Assembly (NCBI RefSeq): GCF_003063435.1
Contig: NZ_NESL01000004.1
Span: forward strand, 213,964-277,963
Direction: 5' to 3'
DNA length: 64,000 nt
Source of the DNA: Limnohabitans sp. 2KL-1
GTDB lineage: Bacteria; Pseudomonadota; Gammaproteobacteria; Burkholderiales; Burkholderiaceae_C
The notes under the pieces are model-generated. The model did not search any database. It saw only the letters and a list, made by a program, of their open reading frames with translations, and had not been told where the DNA came from. A program made the translations under genes and the position numbers. Below, piece after piece: positions 49,112-58,676 of the stretch (the first letter of the stretch is position 1; every line of letters starts with the position of its first letter).

Positions 49112-49142
49112 ATTAGAAACCCTGTAGCCACTTCAGTGTCAA
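49112..49142 (-). promoter_or_regulatory. CadR-type promoter/operator of the ZntA/CadA-like ATPase
   Basis: On the minus strand: -35 TTGACA (49142-49137), a 19-bp spacer CTGAAGTGGCTACAGGGTT, -10 TCTAAT (49117-49112). The spacer has a dyad (CTGAAGTGGCTACAG). It lies between the ATPase and the divergent regulator and fits MerR-type metal activation. Confidence 0.8.
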
Positions 49143-49194
49143 GTGGCTAAAATCGCTCGAGAATCAAAGCCAAGTCGCTCACCGAGGTGTGTTC

Positions 49195-49671
49195 ATGAAA
49201 ATTGGAGATCTCGCCAAGGCAGCTCATACGCAAGTTGAGACCATCAGGTACTACGAGCGTGAGGAACTACTCGCTCAAACCGCCCGGACAGAAGGTAACT
49301 ACCGCGTGTACGGACCTGAGCATGTAGAGCGTTTGTCATTCATCCGGCATTGCCGACGGTTGGACATGACATTGGATGAGATTCGCGCGCTGTTGAAATT
49401 TAAAGACTCGCCGCCGAAGGACTGTTCCGTCATCAACAACTTGGTCGACGAGCACATCAAGCACGTGGCAGTCCGCATCAAGGAACTGAAATCCCTGCAA
49501 AAGCAATTGGTCGACCTGCGTAACAGTTGTGCAGGCGGTGGCGCGGTCGATGAGTGCGGCGTACTTTCGGGCTTGTCGCGGGCATCGCTTGCCGAGCCTG
49601 CGACTGATACGCCCTACGATGGTCACGTACATGGAACCCACAAGGTTTCCGGGAAACGCAAGTCACCCTGA
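49195..49671 (+). CDS. cadR: MerR-family Cd/Pb/Zn regulator (CadR-like)
   Basis: This 158-residue protein starts at ATG 49195 (MKIGDLAKAAHTQVETIRYY); GTG 49189 is an alternative. The winged helix is followed by a dimer helix and the metal loop: Cys in SPPKDCSVINN, then RNSCAGGGAVDECGVLSGL. A His-containing tail (YDGHVHGTHKV) resembles the second metal site of CadR. It is divergent from the ATPase it should control. Confidence 0.88.
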   Translation: MKIGDLAKAAHTQVETIRYYEREELLAQTARTEGNYRVYGPEHVERLSFIRHCRRLDMTLDEIRALLKFKDSPPKDCSVINNLVDEHIKHVAVRIKELKSLQKQLVDLRNSCAGGGAVDECGVLSGLSRASLAEPATDTPYDGHVHGTHKVSGKRKSP

Positions 49672-49784
49672 GGGGATCTCAGGAGAACTACTCGCTGTGT
49701 AGTGATGATCCCAAGCTTCGAAGGTGGCCGCCACGCTCGGGTGTCTTTCATCCCCGTCATGACTCGGTCTAGAACCGGGCGGCG

Positions 49785-52181
49785 TCAGTCGACTTTCGCG
49801 GCTCGAAGTCTTAACGCGTTGGCAATCACGCTTACCGACGACAGCGCCATAGCTGCAGCCGCTACGATCGGAGATAGCAGCAGCCCGAAGAAAGGGTAGA
49901 GCACGCCGGCCGCCACTGGGATACCTGCCACGTTGTAGGCGAAGGACAGAAACAAGTTCTGCCGGATGTTCTTCATGGTGGCGTGCGAGAGCTTGCGTGC
50001 CCGCACGATGCCCATAAGGTCCCCCTTTAGCAGCGTGATTCCCGAGCTTTCCATGGCTACGTCGGTCCCGGTGCCCATGGCAATGCCCACCTCGGCGGCA
50101 GCCAGGGCTGGCGCGTCGTTGACCCCGTCACCGGCCATTGCCACCACGCGGCCTTCGCTGCGCAGCCGCTGCACGATCTTGGCTTTGTCCTCGGGGAAGA
50201 TCTCGGCCACCACCTCGTCGATCCCAAGTTCCTTCGCTACCGCCAAGGCCGTCGTGCGGCCATCCCCCGTGAGCATGACGATGCGCACGCCGGCCTCGCG
50301 CAGACTCCTGAGGGCGGCAGGGGTCGTGGCCTTGATGGGGTCGGCGATGGCCACAAAGCCGGCGAGCCGACCGTCCAGCGCCACGAAGATCACCGTGGCC
50401 GCTTGGGTACGCTGCAGTTCGGCGGCGGCCTGGAGCGGAGTCACATCGACACCATGCTCGGCCAGGAACTTGGCAGCGCCGGATACCAGAGCCACGTTGC
50501 CCACCTTGCCCAGCACGCCTTTGCCCACGGGCGAGTCAAAGTCGGTGACCTCGACCAGGGGCAAGTGGCGCTCTTGCGCGGCAGCCACCACGGCCATGGC
50601 CAGCGGATGCTCGCTGGCGCGCTCTACGCTGGCCAGCTTGACCAGGAGATCATCGGGCAAGAACCCGGGCGCGGGCTCGATGTGAACCACGCGAGGACGC
50701 CCCTCGGTCAGCGTCCCCGTCTTGTCGACCACCAGCGTGTCGACTTTTTCCATGCGCTCCAGAGCCTCAGCGTCGCGAATCAGCACGCCATGCAGGGCAC
50801 CTTGGCCCACGCCGACCATGATGGACATGGGTGTGGCCAGCCCCAGTGCGCAGGGGCAGGCGATGATGAGCACGGCCACAGAGGTGATGAGCGCATAGGA
50901 AAATGCCGGACTCGGCCCCCACAGCAGCCACACGACAAATGTGAGCAGAGCAACCGCAATCACGACCGGTACGAACCATGCCGAGACCATGTCCGCCATC
51001 CGCTGAATGGGGGCGCGGCTGCGCTGGGCGGCGGCCACCATGTGCACGATCTGCGAGAGCAGGGTGTCGGCGCCAACTTTCTCAGCCCGCATCACGAAGC
51101 CGCCGGTCTGATTCATAGTGCCGACCGTGACTTTGGAACCCGGCGCCTTGACCGCGGGCATGGGCTCGCCCGTGACCATGGACTCGTCCACCGTGCCCTT
51201 GCCTTCAGTGAGTTCACCATCCACCGGTACCTTCTCGCCGGGGCGCACGCGCAGCAGTTCGCCCACCTGGATGGTGTCGATAGGCACCGTTTCATCGATA
51301 CCGCTGGCCGACACACGAACCGCCGTTTTGGGTGCCAGGTCGAGCAAGGCCTTGATGGCCCCGGAGGTTTTCTCCCGCGCCCTGAGTTCGAGCACCTGCC
51401 CGAGCAGCACCAGCACGGTGATCACGGCAGCGGCCTCAAAGTAGATCGCGACGGCACCCTCCTGGCCGCGCAACTCGGCCGGGAACAAGCCAGGCGCGAG
51501 CGTGCCGAACATGCTGTAGATCCAGGCCGCACCCGTGCCCATGGCAATGAGCGTGAACATGTTGAGGCTGCGATGCTGGATGGAGGCCCACCCCCGCACG
51601 AAGAAGGGCCAGCCGGCCCAGAGCACGACGGGCGTTCCCAGCAGCATCTGGATCAGATTGGAAGTCTGAGCTCCGACGAGATGCTTGATGTCGAGCAGGT
51701 GCCCCCCCATCTCCAGCGCCAGCACGGGCAAGGACAGCACCAGGCCGATCCAGAAGCGCCGCGTCATGTCGCGCAATTCGGCGCTTTCGCCGGACGTCCC
51801 TGTCGCGATCACCGGCTCCAGCGCCATGCCACAGATGGGACAGTTGCCCGGACCCATCTGCCGCACCTGGGGATGCATAGGGCAGGTGAACGCGACGTCG
51901 TGGTCCGCAGCGGTTACCGAATCGCTGACGGGCTTGGATGGAGGCACTGCTTTGTGATGCCCATGGTGATGGTGGTCTGCCATGTGACTGGAGCCGGTGC
52001 CCTCAAGCTCCAGATTCATGCCGCAGATCGGGCACTGTCCCGGCGCAGGCTGCCGAACTTCAGGGTGCATGGGGCAGGTGTAGGCCTGTCCAGCGGCGAC
52101 CGTGCTGGCCTGGTGCGTCATGAGGGGCCGGTCAGGAGCGCCCGGCTCGGAAGTACTTTTCAAGTCAGGGTGACGTTGCAC
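49785..52181 (-). CDS. copA: Cu+-exporting P1B ATPase with two CPMHP metal-binding motifs
   Basis: This 798-residue ATPase starts at GTG 52181, chosen because AAGGAG lies six bases upstream and the longer frame would run over the upstream gene. The N-terminus has two YHS-like heavy-metal-binding motifs, [20 protein letters not shown] and [20 protein letters not shown], separated by a His-rich linker HHHHGHH. The core has [32 protein letters not shown] and [20 protein letters not shown]. It has no classical HMA domain. The CPC-A-LG-L and downstream text fit Cu+/Ag+ pumps. Confidence 0.92.
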   Translation of the reverse strand: MQRHPDLKSTSEPGAPDRPLMTHQASTVAAGQAYTCPMHPEVRQPAPGQCPICGMNLELEGTGSSHMADHHHHGHHKAVPPSKPVSDSVTAADHDVAFTCPMHPQVRQMGPGNCPICGMALEPVIATGTSGESAELRDMTRRFWIGLVLSLPVLALEMGGHLLDIKHLVGAQTSNLIQMLLGTPVVLWAGWPFFVRGWASIQHRSLNMFTLIAMGTGAAWIYSMFGTLAPGLFPAELRGQEGAVAIYFEAAAVITVLVLLGQVLELRAREKTSGAIKALLDLAPKTAVRVSASGIDETVPIDTIQVGELLRVRPGEKVPVDGELTEGKGTVDESMVTGEPMPAVKAPGSKVTVGTMNQTGGFVMRAEKVGADTLLSQIVHMVAAAQRSRAPIQRMADMVSAWFVPVVIAVALLTFVVWLLWGPSPAFSYALITSVAVLIIACPCALGLATPMSIMVGVGQGALHGVLIRDAEALERMEKVDTLVVDKTGTLTEGRPRVVHIEPAPGFLPDDLLVKLASVERASEHPLAMAVVAAAQERHLPLVEVTDFDSPVGKGVLGKVGNVALVSGAAKFLAEHGVDVTPLQAAAELQRTQAATVIFVALDGRLAGFVAIADPIKATTPAALRSLREAGVRIVMLTGDGRTTALAVAKELGIDEVVAEIFPEDKAKIVQRLRSEGRVVAMAGDGVNDAPALAAAEVGIAMGTGTDVAMESSGITLLKGDLMGIVRARKLSHATMKNIRQNLFLSFAYNVAGIPVAAGVLYPFFGLLLSPIVAAAAMALSSVSVIANALRLRAAKVD

Positions 52182-52234
52182 GCCGTTCTCCTTGTGGTTT
52201 TTCTCGCTGGCTTCAACGTCTTCGGGGCCGATCT

Positions 52235-52522
52235 CTAACTGGCCAGTAGGCGTACCCCCATCCAGCCGGCCAGACCGATCAGGCAAGCCCAGCACAGCCA
52301 GAAGAGGGCGCGTTCCCACCGCAGTGGCGGGCCTGCACGATTTTCCAGCCTGTACTTGAGGGTCATGCCCGCCCCGTGCACCAGCAGGCCCACGATCAAG
52401 AGCGCCACCGCGAAGCGCTGAAGCACTTTAGGCACGAGCAGTGCGAGCCCCGCCCCCAAGACGATGGCGCCCAAGCCGGAGGCGAGCTCAGCGGCCTTGA
52501 TGGTCGATGACGGACTTCTCAT
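52235..52522 (-). CDS. small three-helix membrane protein of the copper operon
   Basis: This 95-residue protein has three hydrophobic segments: [35 protein letters not shown] and [18 protein letters not shown]. The start (ATG 52522) overlaps the end of the ICMT-like gene by 35 bases. It lies directly before the CopA ATPase in the operon. I recognise no family beyond a resemblance to small membrane proteins found in copper clusters. Confidence 0.6.
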   Translation of the reverse strand: MRSPSSTIKAAELASGLGAIVLGAGLALLVPKVLQRFAVALLIVGLLVHGAGMTLKYRLENRAGPPLRWERALFWLCWACLIGLAGWMGVRLLAS

Positions 52523-53156
52523 GCTTGGCGCGTCGAGGAATGAATCGGGGCGTGATGGCTGCATAGCGCTGCCAAGCCTCACCAAACGCTGCTTCAGAGT
52601 CGCGCTCTTCGCTGATGGCCAGGCGGACATACATGACCACCAGCACGGGGAACATGGCCAGCGTCAACAGCGTGGGCCACTGCAGAAGGAATCCCGCCAT
52701 GATGGCAACGAAACCGATGTACTGAGGGTGACGCACGACGCGGTAGGGGCCTGTCGTGGCCAGTTCATGTCGGCGTTGGGCCTGGTAGAGCACGTGCCAG
52801 GCATTAGATAGCAGCCAGAAGCCGCCCCCGATGAATACAAAGCTCAGGATATGCATCACTCCGCCGTGCGGGTCGCCTTGCTGGTCGGTGAGCAGCCACC
52901 AGAGGTGGCCCGCCTCGTGTCCAAAGAGGTTGACGTCCGGAAAGCGTTGGCCCAGCCAACCCGAAAGTAGGTAGATCGTGAGCGGAAAACCATACATCTC
53001 GGCGAACAGTGCCACGATGAAGCCGGTGTAGGCCCCAAAGCTGCGCCAATCGCGCAGGGTGGTGGGCTTGAAAAAACTGTAGGCAAAGCCCACGAACACG
53101 CCCACGTTGAGGAACACCAGCCCCCACAGCCCATAGTCATTGCTCGCGCTGGTCAC
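52488..53156 (-). CDS. isoprenylcysteine carboxyl methyltransferase-family membrane protein
   Basis: This protein of about 222 residues starts at probable GTG 53156 (after AAGGA) rather than further inside DUF2933. It has multiple membrane segments and the C-terminal family signature [20 protein letters not shown] ... [18 protein letters not shown]. Bacterial members occur in copper and metal operons with unknown substrates; prenylated proteins are not expected. It overlaps the DUF2933 stop by 20 bases. Confidence 0.8.
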   Translation of the reverse strand: MTSASNDYGLWGLVFLNVGVFVGFAYSFFKPTTLRDWRSFGAYTGFIVALFAEMYGFPLTIYLLSGWLGQRFPDVNLFGHEAGHLWWLLTDQQGDPHGGVMHILSFVFIGGGFWLLSNAWHVLYQAQRRHELATTGPYRVVRHPQYIGFVAIMAGFLLQWPTLLTLAMFPVLVVMYVRLAISEERDSEAAFGEAWQRYAAITPRFIPRRAKHEKSVIDHQGR

Positions 53157-53406
53157 GGCTAGGTCCTTCCTTGTGGTCTTTGTGGCCCTGACCGGATCCC
53201 CCATGACCCCCGTGCCCGTGACCCTTGTGCATGAATAGATGCATCACGGGGCAAGCCAGCAAGAGCAGGTAGGGCAGCGCGCCGAACAGGTGAGCCCGGT
53301 GCTCCGTGAGTAGAAAGTAGCCACCCACCAGGGCCGCGACCAGCAGGCTCAAGCCGGCGGGCGACTTCCAAAAGGACGGGGGGCCGTCAGGCTGGGATTG
53401 GTTCAT
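53137..53406 (-). CDS. DUF2933 family membrane protein
   Basis: This 89-residue protein has an N-terminal FWKSPAGLSLLVAALVGGYF segment, a second helix LFGALPYLLLLACPVMHLFM, and a Gly/His-rich tail (HGHGGHGGSGQGHKDHKEG). This is the DUF2933 pattern found in copper operons. The Cys/Met/His cluster CPVMHLFMHKGHGHGG could bind copper at the membrane surface. Confidence 0.85.
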   Translation of the reverse strand: MNQSQPDGPPSFWKSPAGLSLLVAALVGGYFLLTEHRAHLFGALPYLLLLACPVMHLFMHKGHGHGGHGGSGQGHKDHKEGPSRDQREQ

Positions 53407-53453
53407 GAAAGCCTCCTGTCAGTGACAAGTTACTAGCCGAGTTAATTGCCGAG

Positions 53454-53981
53454 TTACTTGCCGGGCCTGGCCGCCTCGCGGTCCACCATCATCTGCATCA
53501 TCTGCTCCATCATGGCCATGCGGCGCTCCATCTGCATGTGCATGTTCATCATCCCGCTCATGCCCGCCATGCCGGACGCTCCACCTGCACTGGCCGCTGG
53601 CGTTTGGCCCGTGCCAGCCTGGGCTGTTGGTGGCATCATGCCCATGCCCCCCGGCGCCGAGCCGCCGGGGCCACCGCCCATCCGGCCCATCATGGCCATG
53701 CCGGACTGCATCAACTTCATGTGCTCGTCCATCAGTTTGGCCCGCTCGGCCGGGCTCTTGGCGGCCTGCATCTTCTGGTGCATGTCCTGCATGGCCTTCA
53801 TCTGCTGGTTGATGGCCTCGGGACTGGGTGCTGCGCTAGGCGTGGAGGAATTTGCTGCAGCAGTGCTGCCGGCTGGGTGATGTGCCGAATGATCCTCTTC
53901 GGCCTTGGGTGTTTGCGCGAAGGCAATTCCAGAGATGACAGCTGTGGCCACTGTGGTGGCAGCAAGAATTCGTGTTCGCAT
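53454..53981 (-). CDS. Met-rich periplasmic protein of the copper operon
   Basis: This 175-residue protein starts at ATG 53981 (MRTRILAATTVATAVISGIA) with a signal peptide. The mature protein has HSAHHPAGS, a long helix (AINQQMKAMQDMHQKMQAAK) and a C-terminal part dense in Met (GMAGMSGMMNMHMQMERRMA). Met and His enrichment fits periplasmic Cu+ buffering. No named family is recognised. Confidence 0.75.
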   Translation of the reverse strand: MRTRILAATTVATAVISGIAFAQTPKAEEDHSAHHPAGSTAAANSSTPSAAPSPEAINQQMKAMQDMHQKMQAAKSPAERAKLMDEHMKLMQSGMAMMGRMGGGPGGSAPGGMGMMPPTAQAGTGQTPAASAGGASGMAGMSGMMNMHMQMERRMAMMEQMMQMMVDREAARPGK

Positions 53982-54179
53982 GATGAGTTTCTCCTTGAGT
54001 TTCAACTGCACTATCCGTGCCTCAGTGCAGTTGCTCTTTGATCTGCGTCAAGCTTCTGTGCTCTCTTGCTTGAAAAGCCAGAAGCAAGCTCTTGCGCCGG
54101 ACGAAGGCTCCCCAACAGACATGTGCTGCAAGAGTGTCGTTTTTATCTCTGGGGCCGATGGCTCAATGTCCTGCAGCGA

Positions 54180-54515
54180 TCAAGCCATCTCGGCCATCTT
54201 CCGGCATTCATCGGCACATCGCATGCAGGCTTGTGCGCAGTCTTGACAGTGCTGCATCTGATGTTTGGCACATTCGTCGCCGCACATTTGGCATACCTGA
54301 GCACAGGCAGAACAGACTTGCTTCGACGTTTCGCTGGCTCGTCCCATCACAGAAGCGGCAAGTGCGCAGATTTCCGCGCAATCAATATCCAGTGCGATGC
54401 ACTTGGCCATTGCCTTTATCTCTTGCTCCTGAAGGCAAGACGCTGCGCAGTGATTACATGCCTGCGCACACTCGTAGCAAGTGGTGACGCACGACGAAAA
54501 TTGCTGATGGGGCAT
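54180..54515 (-). CDS. four-helix-bundle copper-binding protein (Csp / DUF326-like)
   Basis: This 111-residue protein starts at ATG 54515 (MPHQQFSSCVTTCYECAQAC). Cysteines are spaced C-x3-C-x2-C-x3-C along helices, for example CNHCAASCLQ, CIALDIDCAEICALAA, CSACAQVCQMCGDECAKH and CQDCAQACMRCADECRK. This is the pattern of copper storage proteins, which fill a four-helix bundle with Cu+ thiolates. No signal peptide is seen, so it is cytosolic (Csp3-type). Confidence 0.88.
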   Translation of the reverse strand: MPHQQFSSCVTTCYECAQACNHCAASCLQEQEIKAMAKCIALDIDCAEICALAASVMGRASETSKQVCSACAQVCQMCGDECAKHQMQHCQDCAQACMRCADECRKMAEMA

Positions 54516-54681
54516 TGAAATCTCCTTCGGTTGTGAAGCTGCACGGTCCAACTGGGAACGCATCAGGTGCCAGCCCACACGCTCAGGCGGGCTTATCACT
54601 CAACCAAGTTAAATCGCGGCAGTTTTTAAGACTGTAGGAGTCGGCCTTAAGCCCGGGCCGGCAAGGTGTGGATTGAGTAGT

Positions 54682-56085
54682 TCAGGCGGTTGCCTCAGCC
54701 TTCGACCGTCGCTCTGGAAAAACAAGCCGGAATCGTGTCCAGTCCCGGTCTGACGTAGCTGAGATCGCACCGCCATGGGCCTCGACGATGGCTTTGGTAA
54801 TCGACAGCCCCAAGCCTGCCCCGTCAGAAGCCGGGTGCCTGCGTGCCGAATCTGCGCGATAGAAGCGGTCGAAGAGTCTCGGCAGGACATCCGGGGGGAT
54901 CTCCTTGCCCGTGTTCTCGACAGTGACCCCGATTTCGCGCGACGAACTTTCGATCCTGACGGACACTACACCGCCGACTGGTGCATGCCTGAGCGCATTG
55001 GATAGGAGGTTGCTCACGGCACGTCTGAACATCAAACGATCGCCATAGATTCGCCCATCACCTTCCACGCTCATCAAGATGCGCTTTTCGTCCGCAACGG
55101 CTTCATAAAATTCAACGAGTTCACGAGCTTCTTGTGCTGCCGAGAAAGACTCCTTATGGGGCAGGTCTACCCCCCGCTCTGTCTTTGCGAGGAATAGCAT
55201 GTCTGACACCACCCGAGCCAAACGCTGCAATTCCTCTGCGTTGGACGCCAGCGTATCTTGGTATGTCTTAAGGTCGCGTTGGGTGGACAGCGTCACCTGT
55301 GTTTGGGTGAGGAGGTTGCTGATGGGTGTGCGAAGTTCATGCGCCAAATCCGCCGCAAAATCAGAAAGCTGTTTGAAGTCATTCTGCAGGCGGCCCAACA
55401 TCTCATTGAGCTCCCGGGCCAAATCTGCCATTTCAATCGGGACGGCATCCTCGGGCATGCGCTCTTGCAACTGTTGGCCTGTCACTGCAGCGGCACGACG
55501 TTTCATTGCGCGCAGCGGAGACATGCCTTGATGAGCCGCGAACCAGGCTAAAAATCCGCTTAGAAGAATCGCCAGCACAGCATAGATTGCAATGCTGCGC
55601 CGGAGCTCTCTCATGAATTCTTGGTGGTGCTGCGTATCGACGGCGATTGATACTTGGAGCGGCCCGGCCGCCCCCTGAACCATGCCAGCAGTAAAGCTCA
55701 TCTCATGGAACTCGCGCCCTCCATTCCTCCAAGACTGAAGCTCGCGACCGTCGTCAGTCGTGATGAATGATGCTTGCGTAGTGGGGCCGCTGTAGCCGTT
55801 GGTCTGGTACAGCTTTTCACCCTGTGGTCCTTTGATCAGAACGTAAAGGCCGTGGTGATGCTTCAAGGCTTCGTTCAGGCGACTGCGAGCTTCTTCACGG
55901 GATCGGGAACTGGCCAGGATGCCCTCGACCAGGTGCTTTTTGTCATCCAAGGCGGCGCTATCGAGGTCGACGAAGTGCCGATCAGCCTCCACCATGAAAA
56001 GAAGTGCCAAGCCCAGGATGACCGAACTGGCCAGCGCTATGAAAAAGATGGTGAGGCGGGATGTCAGTGATAGCGTGCGAAGCAC
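54682..56085 (-). CDS. cusS: copper-responsive sensor histidine kinase (CusS/CopS-like)
   Basis: This 467-residue kinase has an N-terminal membrane helix, a periplasmic sensor with HHHGLYVLIKG, a second helix (IYAVLAILLSGFLAWFAAHQ) and a HAMP region. The H-box is FAADLAHELRTPISNL. The ATP-binding N box is LMFRRAVSNLLSNALRHA and a G box is DGAGLGLSITKAIVEAHGG. It follows the response regulator with no gap between stop and start. Heavy-metal sensor kinases of this type sense periplasmic Cu/Ag. Confidence 0.9.
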   Translation of the reverse strand: MLRTLSLTSRLTIFFIALASSVILGLALLFMVEADRHFVDLDSAALDDKKHLVEGILASSRSREEARSRLNEALKHHHGLYVLIKGPQGEKLYQTNGYSGPTTQASFITTDDGRELQSWRNGGREFHEMSFTAGMVQGAAGPLQVSIAVDTQHHQEFMRELRRSIAIYAVLAILLSGFLAWFAAHQGMSPLRAMKRRAAAVTGQQLQERMPEDAVPIEMADLARELNEMLGRLQNDFKQLSDFAADLAHELRTPISNLLTQTQVTLSTQRDLKTYQDTLASNAEELQRLARVVSDMLFLAKTERGVDLPHKESFSAAQEARELVEFYEAVADEKRILMSVEGDGRIYGDRLMFRRAVSNLLSNALRHAPVGGVVSVRIESSSREIGVTVENTGKEIPPDVLPRLFDRFYRADSARRHPASDGAGLGLSITKAIVEAHGGAISATSDRDWTRFRLVFPERRSKAEATA

Positions 56086-56769
56086 CTAGCGACCCTCCGG
56101 CGCTTCGAGCACGTAGCCCATGCCGCGTACAGTCTGGATCAGCTTGATCTGGTGATCCTCATCGATCTTGACGCGCAGACGCCTCATGGCCACCTCGATG
56201 ACGTTAGTGTCGCTGTCGAAGTTCATGTCCCAAACCTGAGAGGCGATCAGCGACCTGGGCAGGACTTCTCCCTGCCTACGCATCAGCAGTTCCAGCAATC
56301 CAAACTCCTTGGCGGTAAGATTAAGGCGCTTGCCGTCTCGGGTGACGCGGCGGCGTAGCAGATCAAGTTGGAGGTCTGCCACCTGCAAGGTCGTGGATTC
56401 GGTGCCACTACGACCGCGGCGCACAATGGTGCGAACTCGGGCCAAGAGCTCGGCAAAGGAAAACGGCTTGACGAGGTAATCGTCGGCGCCTAATTCAAGC
56501 CCCTTCACGCGATCTTCCACCTGATCGCGGGCGGTGAGAAACATGGCTGGCACTTGTAGGCCTTCATGACGTATCGCCTGCAGGACCTCCCAACCGCTCA
56601 TGCCCGGCATCATCACATCCAGGATCGCGAGATCGTAGTTACCGCCAAGAGCTAGGTGAAGGCCGTCGGGCCCATTTCTGGCCAAGTCCACAACGAAACC
56701 GGCCTCGATCAGTCCCTGGCGCAGATATGCCCCGGTCTTAGGCTCATCTTCCACAATCAAAATTTTCAT
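56086..56769 (-). CDS. cusR: copper-responsive response regulator (CusR/CopR-like, OmpR family)
   Basis: This 227-residue regulator starts at ATG 56769 ([20 protein letters not shown]). The receiver has the phospho-acceptor Asp in [19 protein letters not shown], with Thr/Lys in MFLTARDQ and [12 protein letters not shown]. The winged-helix DNA-binding domain includes [20 protein letters not shown]. It is likely to act on the cop-box-like site at 56831. Confidence 0.92.
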   Translation of the reverse strand: MKILIVEDEPKTGAYLRQGLIEAGFVVDLARNGPDGLHLALGGNYDLAILDVMMPGMSGWEVLQAIRHEGLQVPAMFLTARDQVEDRVKGLELGADDYLVKPFSFAELLARVRTIVRRGRSGTESTTLQVADLQLDLLRRRVTRDGKRLNLTAKEFGLLELLMRRQGEVLPRSLIASQVWDMNFDSDTNVIEVAMRRLRVKIDEDHQIKLIQTVRGMGYVLEAPEGR

Positions 56770-56830
56770 TGGCAACTGACCCTCTTTGGCAGACCTGAGT
56801 ATGACGACTTCCATTTATTGCGATGGCGAG

Positions 56831-56847
56831 ATGACAAATATGTAATC
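56831..56847. promoter_or_regulatory. cop-box-like operator between cusRS and the copper export operon
   Basis: TGACA (56832-56836) and TGTAAT (56841-56846) within ATGACAAATATGTAATC resemble the TGACA-n4-TGTAA boxes bound by CopR/CusR-type regulators. It lies in the 153-base gap between the divergent cusR and the plus-strand operon. A TATTTTAATAATT stretch to the right at about 56872-56884 could hold the -10 of the rightward promoter. Confidence 0.6.
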
Positions 56848-56922
56848 TTTTCGACATCGTGCTGACGACTTGGTATTTTAATAATTCCCCCTGTCTATGT
56901 TACCGATCACATTGAGGAAACC

Positions 56923-57246
56923 ATGCTCGTCAGACGTTCACTATTATTCGCACAGACATGTCTCGCCCTGAGTTGTGCCATGTTAGCTGGTGTAGCCGCG
57001 GCCCAAGCCAACAAAGAGCCCGTGAAAAATCTTTCGGTGGTGGAAGTTGAGTACAAGTCTGCACTTAGTGACTTCCGCCCCTACAACGACCAGGCCATTC
57101 AGTCCTGGGTCAAAGCCAACGACTTGGTAGGTCGTATTGGAGGCTGGCGCAGCTATGCCAAGGAGGTCGCGACAGGTGAGGCCCTAAAGGATGCCTCTGA
57201 AGTGCCTGATACGCAATCTAGTCATCATGGGGGAGTCAAGCCATGA
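56923..57246 (+). CDS. small secreted protein at the head of the copper operon
   Basis: This 107-residue protein has a signal peptide (SLLFAQTCLALSCAMLAGVAAA). The mature part (VEVEYKSALSDFRPYNDQAI, VKANDLVGRIGGWRSYAKEV) is a helical segment conserved next to TolC-type genes in copper clusters of this group. There is a short His tail SSHHGG. The stop overlaps the next start (ATGA), so it is translated with the outer-membrane factor. Function unknown. Confidence 0.65.
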   Translation: MLVRRSLLFAQTCLALSCAMLAGVAAAQANKEPVKNLSVVEVEYKSALSDFRPYNDQAIQSWVKANDLVGRIGGWRSYAKEVATGEALKDASEVPDTQSSHHGGVKP

Positions 57247-58676
57247 AGCGCATCCCAAGCACCTCGCTAGGGAAACTGGCGCTATCCGCGATCGCCTTGG
57301 CCACGCTTGCCGGTTGCGCCACTGTTAGCCTCGAACAAAACGTTGCCCGGGTGAACGAGGAGGCCAAGAGTTTTGCCGAAGGGCAGATTTCTCTCGCGCG
57401 GACTGCCGATGAGCGCGAACAGCGTGCGCAGGCGGCCCAGAAGCTGCTTCAAAACATTCTGGGTCAGCGCGAGGCGGTCCAGCTGGCGCTCGTCAACAGC
57501 CCGTCGCTCCAGGCGCTGCTGGCTCAAGGTTGGGCGGAGTCCGCAGATGCGGCACAGGTGGGCAGAATTGCAAACCCGTTCTTCTCCCTGGAGCGCATGG
57601 TGGCCGGTGATGAGTTGGAGTTGAGCCGTGCGCTTTCCTTCGGCCTGCTCGATATCCTGACACTGCCTAGTCGCCAGGGAATCGCCAACCGTCGCATCGA
57701 AGCGGCCCATCTGCGACTGTCGAGTGATGTGGTCGACCAGGTCACCCGCGTGCGCCAGGCATGGGTCCGCGCCGTGGCTGCCCAACAGACGCTTCAGTAT
57801 GCCAAGCAGGTGTATGAAAGCGCTGCAGCGAGTGCCGAACTGGCTCGCAGGATGCAGGCCATAGGCAACTTCAACCGCCTCACACGGGCTCGTGAGCAGG
57901 CCTTCTATGCGGACGCAGGGACCCGATTGGCAACAGCAACTCACCAAGTAACGGCTGCCCGCGAAGAGTTCGTACGCGTACTCGGTCTGGATGCCCAACA
58001 GGCACAGATGCTCAAACTACCGGACCGCTTGCCTGAACTACCCAAACAGGCGCTCGATCCGCAGGGCGTTGCGACGTTTGCTACGCGTAACCGCCTCGAC
58101 ATCCGTCTTGCCCAAAGCACACTGGATGCTTCCGCCAGAGCCCAGGGTTTGAACATGGTCACCAGCATCACCGACATCGAACTGACCGCCATGCGCAACA
58201 CCAGCACGAACAGTGTGGCAGGTGAGCGCAGCGTAGCGCGAGGGTATGAAATCGCGGTACGCCTGCCCATCTTTGATTGGGGGGGCATGCAGCGCGATGC
58301 CATGAACGCACGCACCTTGGCCGCAGCCAATCAGCTTGAGGCGACCGTCCGCTCGGCGGGTTCAAGCTTGCGAGAAAGCTACTCATCCTATCGCACGGCT
58401 TATGACATTGCACGGCACAACCGGGACGAGGTGATACCGCTTCGTAAGGTGATCTCAGAAGAGAACCAACTGCGCTACAACGGAATGATCATCGGCATCT
58501 TCGAGTTGCTGGCGGACTCACGTGATCAGGTCTCTACGGTCATGGCTGCGATCGGAGCCGAGCAGCAGTTTTGGCTAGCGGATGCCGCGCTACAAGCCTC
58601 ACTGGTCGGGCGACCGATGAACACTCCGCTGGCAGCCATGCCCAGTGCGCCAGCCGGTGGCGCTGCGCCTCATTGA
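57243..58676 (+). CDS. outer-membrane efflux lipoprotein (TolC family)
   Basis: This 477-residue protein has a signal peptide with lipobox TLAGC at residues about 21-25. Long helical parts include VDQVTRVRQAWVRAVAAQQT, ARRMQAIGNFNRLTRAREQA and YNGMIIGIFELLADSRDQV, typical of TolC/CusC-like factors. No RND permease or adaptor lies beside it, so its pump partner must be elsewhere; alternatively it serves the CopA/oxidase system in releasing Cu. Confidence 0.82.
   Translation: MKRIPSTSLGKLALSAIALATLAGCATVSLEQNVARVNEEAKSFAEGQISLARTADEREQRAQAAQKLLQNILGQREAVQLALVNSPSLQALLAQGWAESADAAQVGRIANPFFSLERMVAGDELELSRALSFGLLDILTLPSRQGIANRRIEAAHLRLSSDVVDQVTRVRQAWVRAVAAQQTLQYAKQVYESAAASAELARRMQAIGNFNRLTRAREQAFYADAGTRLATATHQVTAAREEFVRVLGLDAQQAQMLKLPDRLPELPKQALDPQGVATFATRNRLDIRLAQSTLDASARAQGLNMVTSITDIELTAMRNTSTNSVAGERSVARGYEIAVRLPIFDWGGMQRDAMNARTLAAANQLEATVRSAGSSLRESYSSYRTAYDIARHNRDEVIPLRKVISEENQLRYNGMIIGIFELLADSRDQVSTVMAAIGAEQQFWLADAALQASLVGRPMNTPLAAMPSAPAGGAAPH

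Noticed and set aside
50403..52238. 611-residue open frame on the plus strand, antisense to the CopA ATPase
   Set aside because: It lies wholly opposite a clear P-type ATPase, is very rich in His, Arg and Gln, and has no recognisable domain. Long antisense frames are expected in GC-rich DNA.
52182..52319. Longer N-terminus for the CopA ATPase
   Set aside because: It would overlap the upstream membrane gene and lacks a ribosome site, whereas GTG 52181 has AAGGAG six bases before it.
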